Source: Geobacteraceae bacterium
Lineage (GTDB): Bacteria > Desulfobacterota > Desulfuromonadia > Geobacterales > Geobacteraceae
Assembly (NCBI GenBank): GCA_029975275.1
Contig: JARKPN010000059.1
Span: 1 to 46,698 of the forward strand
Direction: 5' to 3'
Length of the DNA: 46,698 bases
Part shown: positions 39,491 through 46,698 of the stretch, piece after piece
Numbering within the stretch: the stretch's first letter is position 1
Layout of the letters: each line of letters begins with the position of its first letter
Translations under genes and position numbers: made by a program
Notes under the pieces: model-generated
Database searches by the model: none
Told to the model about the DNA's origin: nothing
The model's input: only the letters and a program-made list of their open reading frames with translations

Positions 39491-40498
39491 TTATTGCCTT
39501 TCCTGCACCGATCCCTCGTACACCTCGATAACCACATGCAGGACCGCCTCTTCGCCGGTGGGGAGCCGGGCACTATCCAGCACCTCGCCGATTGCCGGGA
39601 GCCGTTCAAGGAGTTCCCCCCGCCGTTCCCGATCCACGCGGACCACCATGGTCCCCTCGGCATCCCCCGTCCCGATCACGTCGGCCGTGCCCCCTGAACG
39701 CCGGGCCGCGGACTTGATGTTCCGGATCGCGGCGGCGAGATCGTCGACGGCGAGCTGGCGCCGGATCCGTTCCGTCGGCACGGGGGCAAGCGGCGTTGCC
39801 CGGGATGCGGCCGAGGACACCGCCTTCTCCTGCTCCATCCGCGGTTCGGATCCCCCCCCTTCCAGCACCCCCTTCGAGGACCCCTCCATCATCTCCTGCG
39901 TGGCGCGGGGCGCAGCCTGAGGCGGAGTTGCCGGGAACGGGGCGGTTTCTCCGGCTAAGGGGAGCCGGGACGGTTCCGCGGCAGGCGGGGTCTTTACGGT
40001 CTCCCGTCCGGCAGCTGGCGGCACCCGTCCCTTTGCCGAAGGTCGCCCGGCGGACTCCCCGCCGGTCACGGGTTTCCGCGGCACAGCCTCCGGCGGGGCA
40101 CGGCCGGCTCCCTCTTCACGGGACTGGCGGCCGGCCGGCACCACGGAACCCGCCCCGGGGAAAGCCGAACGATAGATCAGGTAACCGGTCACGGTCAGGA
40201 AGACCAGCGCCGCCGCCAGGCAGAGCTTCCAGCCGAACGGTGCGAACAGACGGCGAAACAGCCCCTTTTCCAGCCCGGCCTCCTGCCTGACCCGCGCCAT
40301 CACCTTCACCGCCAGCCAGGGGGGCGGCTCAACCTCGCCCAGGCTCCGCAGCCGGGAGACGGTCTCTGCCAGATCCCGCAGCTCGGCCCGGCACTCGGGA
40401 CACGCCTCCAGGTGCTCCTCCAGCAGGACCTTCTCCTCCGGAGTGACGGCGCCGTCCAGATATGCCGACAGATTCTTCTTCGCCGTGGCATGGTCCAT
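39491..40498 (-). CDS. Zinc-finger anti-sigma factor, single-pass membrane protein
   Basis: This 335-residue protein has an N-terminal anti-sigma domain with the zinc motif HLEACPEC (HxxxCxxC; His29, Cys33, Cys36). One transmembrane helix follows at about residues 91-110 (KLCLAAALVFLTVTGYLIY). The periplasmic part is a low-complexity Pro/Ala/Gly/Glu-rich stretch (about 113-260) and a C-terminal domain of about 70 residues (AIRNIKSAARRSGGTADVI, EAVLHVVIEVYEG). It should hold the ECF sigma factor at the membrane until a signal releases it. ATG 40498 overlaps the sigma-factor TGA by one base (TGATG), so the pair is coupled. The frame is open to 40756, but that part is the sigma gene read out of frame. 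Confidence 0.9.
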   Translation of the reverse strand: MDHATAKKNLSAYLDGAVTPEEKVLLEEHLEACPECRAELRDLAETVSRLRSLGEVEPPPWLAVKVMARVRQEAGLEKGLFRRLFAPFGWKLCLAAALVFLTVTGYLIYRSAFPGAGSVVPAGRQSREEGAGRAPPEAVPRKPVTGGESAGRPSAKGRVPPAAGRETVKTPPAAEPSRLPLAGETAPFPATPPQAAPRATQEMMEGSSKGVLEGGGSEPRMEQEKAVSSAASRATPLAPVPTERIRRQLAVDDLAAAIRNIKSAARRSGGTADVIGTGDAEGTMVVRVDRERRGELLERLPAIGEVLDSARLPTGEEAVLHVVIEVYEGSVQERQ

Positions 40499-41106
40499 CA
40501 GAGCCCCCCCAGTTTCAGGCACTCCCTGACCCCGTCGCGCGCCCTGGAGAGCCTCGCCTTGACGGTCCCCTCGGCCAGGCCCAGGATCGCGCCTATCTCT
40601 CCATAGGAATACTCCTCCAGGTCCCTCAGGACCAGGACCTCCCTGAAGGCGGGTTCCAGCCCGTTGATGCACCCCTCCATCCTCTGCCGGACCTCCTCCC
40701 TCTCCAGCCGTTCCTGGGTGGAAGGGACGTCCGAGGGAGGATCCGGCGCCACGCACCCCTCGCGGGCAGGGACCGGAGCGTCCAGGGAATCGCGCTCTCT
40801 CGGCCGCCTTGTGCGCAGCTGCTTCAACCGGTTGCGCGCAAGGTTCACGGTGATCGTAGTCAGCCAGGTGGAGAAGGCCACCTCCCCGTGAAAATCCTCC
40901 AGTCCCCGCCAGGCTGCAACAAACGCGTCCTGGGTCAGCTCCCCGGCATCCTCGTGCTCTCCCGCGACACGGAAGGCGAGGGTGAAGACACGGGCCTGGT
41001 GCTTCCGGACCAGGGCTTCGAACGCCCGCAGGTCACCTTCCCGGCAGGCTGCAACCAGCCGTGCGTCCTCATCGGGTATGGCCTGTATCTTGCCCTTTTT
41101 CATCAT
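40498..41106 (-). CDS. ECF (RpoE-type) RNA polymerase sigma factor
   Basis: This 202-residue sigma-70-family factor of the ECF group has region 2 at about residues 24-95 (AFEALVRKHQARVFTLAFRV, DAGELTQDAFVAAWRGL, FSTWLTTITVNLARNRLKQ) and region 4 at about 140-195 (LEPAFREVLVLRDLEEYSYGEIGAILGLAEGTVKARLSRAR). The linker is acidic and proline-rich. The start is uncertain. ATG 41106 (MMKKGKIQAIPDEDA) fits the family but has no clear ribosome site. A GTG at 41151, in frame with AAGG upstream, would overlap the macro-domain gene by 35 nt. It is followed by its anti-sigma gene with a one-base overlap. The regulon is unknown; an envelope or redox stress signal is usual for this arrangement. Confidence 0.92.
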   Translation of the reverse strand: MMKKGKIQAIPDEDARLVAACREGDLRAFEALVRKHQARVFTLAFRVAGEHEDAGELTQDAFVAAWRGLEDFHGEVAFSTWLTTITVNLARNRLKQLRTRRPRERDSLDAPVPAREGCVAPDPPSDVPSTQERLEREEVRQRMEGCINGLEPAFREVLVLRDLEEYSYGEIGAILGLAEGTVKARLSRARDGVRECLKLGGL

Positions 41107-41116
41107 AGACAGTGAA

Positions 41117-41701
41117 TCAAGCAGGATTTGTTCCGCCGACCGTCCCGACACGGCCGGCCTTCAGCGTCTCATAGTATTCCCTGTAGGCTTCGTAGTCGGG
41201 GCAGGAATAGAGCACGAAGATGACCTTCTCCGGGATTTCATGGCGCTCCAGGAAGGAGATGACGGTGTCCAGGGCTATCCTGCACGCCTCCCTGACAGGA
41301 TAGCCGTAGGAGCCGGTGCTGATGGAGGGAAACGCCACGCTCCTCAGGCCGTGTTCGGCGGCAAGGGCCAGGCTGTTCAGGTAGCAGGACTCCAGGAGGC
41401 GTGGGGCGTTTTCTCCATCGACGGCATAGACCGGTCCCACCGTGTGGATCACGTGCGCCGCAGGGAGGTCATGGCCGCCGGTGATCCTCGCCTCGCCCGT
41501 CGGACACCAGCCGATGGCACGGCACTCCTCCAGCAGCCCGGAACCGGCTGCCCAATGGATCATGCCGTCCACACCGCCGCCCCCCAGCAGGGTGCTGTTG
41601 GCGGCGTTCACCACGGCGTCCGTCTCCAGCCGGGTTATGTCCCCCATCCTGATGGTTATCCTGCCGAACGGATCGGTTATTCCCGGACCATGTTCTCCCA
41701 T
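41117..41701 (-). CDS. Macro-domain protein (probable ADP-ribose deacylase)
   Basis: This 194-residue protein is a MacroD/YmdB-type macro domain, which removes ADP-ribose or acetyl from O-acetyl-ADP-ribose and related adducts. The signature is intact: GDITRLETDAVVNAANSTLLGGGGVDGMIHWAAG (in two parts), then AAHVIHTVGPVY and SVAFPSISTGSYGYPVREAC. These are the ADP-ribose-binding loops, including the catalytic Asn-Ala-Ala-Asn and Gly-rich loop. The start is uncertain. ATG 41701 gives a normal family length; a TTG at 41791 would add 30 residues of unfamiliar sequence. It is upstream of the ECF sigma gene on the same strand, with the start codons so close that the genes probably share the promoter at 41834-41862. 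Confidence 0.9.
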   Translation of the reverse strand: MGEHGPGITDPFGRITIRMGDITRLETDAVVNAANSTLLGGGGVDGMIHWAAGSGLLEECRAIGWCPTGEARITGGHDLPAAHVIHTVGPVYAVDGENAPRLLESCYLNSLALAAEHGLRSVAFPSISTGSYGYPVREACRIALDTVISFLERHEIPEKVIFVLYSCPDYEAYREYYETLKAGRVGTVGGTNPA

Positions 41702-41833
41702 GCCCGCCCCCGGTTGCTCGTCCACCTTGCGGCCTGCGTGTCCCGACGGCCGTATCGTATATGGAACTGTTTCCGCCGACGATACCGGCAACGTTCATCC
41801 CGCCGCGGGCATCCGCGCACTGGTTCCTCCGTA

Positions 41834-41862
41834 ATTATACAGAGAAGCGGCGGCGCGGGCAA
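41834..41862 (-). promoter_or_regulatory. Strong sigma-70 promoter for the macro-sigma-anti-sigma operon
   Basis: On the minus strand, TTGCCC (41862-41857), a 17-nt spacer and a perfect TATAAT (41839-41834) lie just upstream of the macro-domain gene. Transcription should begin near 41827, inside a GGAGGAACC sequence followed by GTG (41820-41818). The first possible coding frame from that GTG is a short Arg-rich 48-codon one that is probably not a gene. Confidence 0.75.
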
Positions 41863-41912
41863 TCTGGAGTGCATCCCCTGACGGGAGTCCGGCCTGGAAA
41901 ACCGCGCAGTAC

Positions 41913-44522
41913 TTATTCTTCACCCCGGTAGCAGATGACCCGCTGTTCGAGCGCATCGGATGACAGGAAAATGCCGCTCTTCTGTCCGCTGACGTCCTCG
42001 GCGGTGATCACCTTGATCGCATCCGCCCACATCTCCTCGTCGGGGACATATTCCAGCAAACGGTTGGGGGCGTGTTCGAAGAATTCCCGGCACAGGTAGT
42101 TGCCTCCCTTGCGGGGGAACAGTGCGAGGTAAAGCATGTCCATCTCTATCAGTTCATTGAGGAAATGGGTACCCAGCGAAACGTCCGGCACGAGATTTTC
42201 CCGCATGGTGACAATCTCGCAGACCACGGCGACGTGGTTTATCTCGGAGAAGTTCACGGGGATGCCGAGCGAAGGGCAACTGGTACCCCACCTGCCGGGT
42301 CCTATCAGCATCACGTTCTCGGATTCGCGGGCGGAGATGGTCTGGTTCAGCCGTCCGATTAACCGCGCCACTTCGTGTCGCTGCTGCATCGTCAGGTGTC
42401 CGTATATCTCGGGATTCACGTATATGATCCGGCTGATGGGGATGTGACGGCTGTGACCGATAACGGCGCCGCTCGCGGCAATGATGCTCCGTTCCAGCGG
42501 CACATCCAGCATGACCGGCGCGGTCGTATCCATCCCCTTTACCGGAAGAGGCCTGCACTGCACCACGTGGATGCGGTAATCGTGCTCGTCGAGAAAATTC
42601 AGGGTGAACTCCACGTCGACCGGGTAATCGTACGCATGGTGCAGCACGTGCAGCATCTCCCTCATATCCTCGACGAACGAGGTGGTGCCGAGCAGTTTTT
42701 CGAACGTCAGCACCCAGGTGGGCCGAGTCGTATGCTCCATGCCCCAGTTGGAGCTGCTGTCGGTCGACGCGAACATCCGCACCGGCACATCGGGGCTGAC
42801 CGCGATGACATCGAGAAAATGACCCGAAACCAGCCGGTTCGCGTCCAGGTCGAGAAAATCAATCCGCCGCTGGGCATACTGCCGCACCTCCTCGAAGTTC
42901 ACCTCCGGCCGACGGTCCGGCGCATTCAGGGCCACCACCCGGGTGTAATCATCGTCGGAACGATCCACGGCACGGGTGCCCAGGCCGAACACCAGCCGCA
43001 CCACCCCGGCCTTCGGATCGATATTCTCATTCCACACATAGGGGTTATATGAGAACGCCACACCGGCGGCGTGCGGGTAGAAATAGCGGCCGTGCACCGC
43101 TCCCGACACCCGCATCACCAGCAGGGCCATCTGTTCGTCCTGCTCCAGGAGCCCCTTCTGTTTCCGGTACCGCAGGGCACGCTCGCTCATGCTGCTGGCG
43201 TAGATGGTGCGTATCGCGGAGATGAAATCTTCCAGCCGGCGCTCGCGCGGTCCCTGGTTGGGACAGAAGACGCTCTCGTACTTGCCGGCAAAGGAGTTGC
43301 CGAAATTGTCCTCCAGCAGGGAGCTGGACCGGACGATGATGGGGGCCTGGCCGAAATAGTTCAGCATCTGTTCGAACTGCTCGATCATGTAGTCGGGAAA
43401 CCTGCCGGTGAGAATCCGCTGGCGCGCCAGTTCGGACCCCTCCAGGAAGGTTTCCGGGTTCCGCTGTTTCTCCCGGACCCACCACACGCCGTTGCGGACG
43501 AGAAAGGTAAAAAAAACGTCCGAGCCGATGTAAAAGGAATCGTGCGCCTCCAGCAGGCTCGTGAACCGTTCTGAATGCCGCTGCAGGATGCGGCGGGCCA
43601 GCAGCATGCCCACCGTTTTGCCGCCGATCAGGCCGGAACCTATCATCCTGCGGTGAATCTCCAGCACGTCCTCGAGCCGCAGGTAACGGGAAACCAGCTT
43701 GAGCATCCCCGGATCGCGCGACACCACCATCCGGGAGAGCCTCCGGAACATCTCCTCCTCCTTTTCAGGAGAACAGCGACCCGCTTTCACGGCCTTGAGC
43801 ACCTCTTCACCTTCGGTGAACGCCCGTTCCCAGAAGCCGGGCCGCGTATCGGCGTCCAGCCCCGACCAGTTGACCGAGGTCAGTATCGAGCTTATCAGGG
43901 CGCTGGCGGTCACGGGGCGAAATTCGTCCCCTTTCCACTCGTGCAGCATGTTCATGGTGGGGGAATACCGCAGGTGCACCTTCATCGGGTAAATGTACCT
44001 CGTTTCCCGGTAGCGGTAGACCTCCAGGAACAGCTGGGTAGTCTCGAAGATCGGCTGCAGGGCGCGGGAAGAATGGTGATTGCGGAAGATCCCGAAATAC
44101 GCGACCGTTTCGAGATCGAACAGGTAGGGGCAGGTCAGCATGAAAAAATTTCCGAGCATCTGGTCCGAATACCAGTCCGCGGCCAGTTCCGACAGGCAGT
44201 CGAACACGTAGAGTGCCCCGCGTCCGTTCTGTTCGATAACCCGGTGTATCTGGGCAATAAAGGTCTCAAAGCCCGCGTTGGGATCGAGCTCCACCGTCCG
44301 GTCCGCGACATCGGGCGCGACCAGGGGGGGATGGCTGGCAAAACGGAAATAGACCAGCCGCCTACCGGCATGGACCCCGGCCTCCACATAGGGCGTTACC
44401 AGCGCCTGGTAATCCTTGATTGCATCCACCTGCCAGACGATATTGTCCCCGGGCAGTATTCCTTTCAAGGCCCGGTCGAGTCCGGGCAATCCCGTGGTGA
44501 AGGTTGTCTCGTACGCGTGCAT
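41913..44522 (-). CDS. KaiC-like/PEP-synthase ATP-grasp fusion protein, function unknown
   Basis: This is an 869-residue cytoplasmic protein. Residues about 1-230 look like a RecA/KaiC-type domain (TGLPGLDRALKGILPGDNI, and the Walker-B-like ALYVFDCLSELA at 103-114). The Walker A lysine loop is absent: VWQVDAIKDYQ replaces GxxGxGKT. Residues about 295-660 match the PEP/pyruvate-binding ATP-grasp domain of PEP synthase and PPDK (GLIGGKTVGM, IIVRSSSLLEDNFGNSFAGK, PVDVEFTLNF, IHVVQCRPLP). The C-terminal 200 residues are not the usual phosphohistidine or PEP domain: no TxGGxxSH-type motif is seen. It therefore cannot be a complete PEP synthase. A GGGGGAG site precedes ATG 44522. It lies downstream of gdhA but behind a terminator, so it probably has its own promoter. 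Confidence 0.85.
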   Translation of the reverse strand: MHAYETTFTTGLPGLDRALKGILPGDNIVWQVDAIKDYQALVTPYVEAGVHAGRRLVYFRFASHPPLVAPDVADRTVELDPNAGFETFIAQIHRVIEQNGRGALYVFDCLSELAADWYSDQMLGNFFMLTCPYLFDLETVAYFGIFRNHHSSRALQPIFETTQLFLEVYRYRETRYIYPMKVHLRYSPTMNMLHEWKGDEFRPVTASALISSILTSVNWSGLDADTRPGFWERAFTEGEEVLKAVKAGRCSPEKEEEMFRRLSRMVVSRDPGMLKLVSRYLRLEDVLEIHRRMIGSGLIGGKTVGMLLARRILQRHSERFTSLLEAHDSFYIGSDVFFTFLVRNGVWWVREKQRNPETFLEGSELARQRILTGRFPDYMIEQFEQMLNYFGQAPIIVRSSSLLEDNFGNSFAGKYESVFCPNQGPRERRLEDFISAIRTIYASSMSERALRYRKQKGLLEQDEQMALLVMRVSGAVHGRYFYPHAAGVAFSYNPYVWNENIDPKAGVVRLVFGLGTRAVDRSDDDYTRVVALNAPDRRPEVNFEEVRQYAQRRIDFLDLDANRLVSGHFLDVIAVSPDVPVRMFASTDSSSNWGMEHTTRPTWVLTFEKLLGTTSFVEDMREMLHVLHHAYDYPVDVEFTLNFLDEHDYRIHVVQCRPLPVKGMDTTAPVMLDVPLERSIIAASGAVIGHSRHIPISRIIYVNPEIYGHLTMQQRHEVARLIGRLNQTISARESENVMLIGPGRWGTSCPSLGIPVNFSEINHVAVVCEIVTMRENLVPDVSLGTHFLNELIEMDMLYLALFPRKGGNYLCREFFEHAPNRLLEYVPDEEMWADAIKVITAEDVSGQKSGIFLSSDALEQRVICYRGEE

Positions 44523-44587
44523 GCATGCTCCCCCTTTTCGTGGATCCCGTCATCAGCAGTATACTGATTCACGCACAATACGTAAGC

Positions 44588-44619
44588 AAAAAAAAGGCGC
44601 TGAAAGTGCTCCAGCGCCT
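44588..44619 (-). terminator. Rho-independent terminator of gdhA
   Basis: On the minus strand an 8-bp stem (AGGCGCTG / CAGCGCCT, 44619-44612 with 44602-44595) and a 9-nt loop are followed by eight T (44595-44588). It lies 42 nt after the gdhA stop and separates gdhA from the KaiC/PEP-synthase-like gene. Confidence 0.9.
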
Positions 44620-44660
44620 CACTTGGGACATGGCAGATGTATCGACCGCTCCTGATACGT

Positions 44661-46478
<1,818 letters not shown>

Positions 46479-46698
46479 TCAGCTTCCCTCCGCCCTTTGC
46501 ACCGGCCAGGCCCCGTCCTCCAGGTATCTGTGGATGGCGCGGGCAGCCTTCTTGCCCGCGCCGATGGCCAGGATGACGGTGGCGGCGCCAGTGACGATGT
46601 CGCCACCGGCAAACACCCCGGGCTTGGTGGTCCGGCCGTCGTCGTCGGCTATGAAGTAGCCCCGCTCGTTGGTATCCACCCCGGTGGCGGTGGAGGCC
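46479..46698 (-). CDS. gltD: C-terminus of a glutamate synthase small-subunit-like oxidoreductase (partial)
   Basis: Only the last 72 codons are present; the gene continues beyond the right edge. The sequence has GYFIADDDGRTTKPGVFAGGDIVTGAATVILAIGAGKKAARAIHRYL. GVFAGGD is the second FAD-contacting motif, and the ATVILAIGAGKKAA helix is characteristic of the NADPH-dependent glutamate synthase small subunit and related GltD-like proteins (SudA, NfnB). The visible part cannot separate GltD from NfnB or another GltD-like subunit. Proximity to gdhA suggests glutamate metabolism. Confidence 0.8.
   Translation of the reverse strand, partial: ASTATGVDTNERGYFIADDDGRTTKPGVFAGGDIVTGAATVILAIGAGKKAARAIHRYLEDGAWPVQRAEGS

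Noticed and set aside
41677-41820. Short Arg-rich frame (48 codons from GTG 41820) behind the strong promoter
   Set aside because: The composition looks out of frame, it overlaps the macro-domain gene, and the ribosome-like GGAGG would be at the very 5' end of the transcript.

Overview
The window looks like chromosomal DNA from a high-GC, Gram-negative, probably anaerobic bacterium of the Geobacter/Desulfuromonadota type. This is inferred from gene content and style, not from a search. The signs are outer-membrane genes (RND, FadL, Mla), an anaerobic sulfatase maturase, a sigma-54 enhancer-binding protein, and a PyrR-attenuated pyrimidine operon carrying carA - radical SAM - carB - greA. No tRNA, rRNA, CRISPR array, insertion sequence or prophage was seen.

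Layout. (A) 1-6408, minus strand: a tripartite RND efflux operon (adaptor, permease, outer-membrane factor) ending in a small secreted helical protein cut by the window edge. (B) 6595-8227: three small secreted or envelope proteins (unknown, glycine-zipper, SYLF). (C) 8448-12720: a GH63-like glucosidase and a GH13 alpha-amylase-family enzyme, nearly abutting. (D) 12888-22559: FadL-type porin, anaerobic sulfatase maturase, MscS channel, a truncated second maturase, a DUF1254 lipoprotein, a secreted serine-type arylsulfatase and a probable outer-membrane barrel protein. (E) 22828-27636: an Mla-type lipid transport system (permease, ATPase, MCE protein, PqiC-like lipoprotein), preceded by a DUF3313 lipoprotein and a small ABM-like protein. 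(F) 27768-29945: a GAF-GAF-AAA+-Fis regulator. (G) 30102-39408, plus strand: the pyrimidine operon pyrR-pyrB-pyrC-carA-radical SAM-carB, then greA, with a PyrR-type attenuator in the leader. (H) 39491-41701, minus: macro-domain protein, ECF sigma factor and zinc-finger anti-sigma factor behind a strong promoter. (I) 41913-46698, minus: a large protein joining a degenerate KaiC-like domain to a PEP-synthase-type ATP-binding domain, NADP-glutamate dehydrogenase, and the end of a glutamate-synthase small-subunit-like gene.

How it fits together. Region G makes UMP precursors, and the leader lets PyrR switch transcription off when UMP is high. Region D pairs a sulfatase whose active-site residue is serine with the oxygen-independent enzyme class that can mature it. 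The flanking porin, barrel and lipoprotein suggest, but do not prove, uptake and desulfation of an organic sulfate. Regions A, B and E are all envelope functions. The features most worth a second look are the truncated second maturase, the KaiC/PEP-synthase hybrid with no visible phosphohistidine domain, an 11-copy heptamer repeat that begins in the pyrC stop codon, and a palindromic repeat that supplies the carA stop codon.
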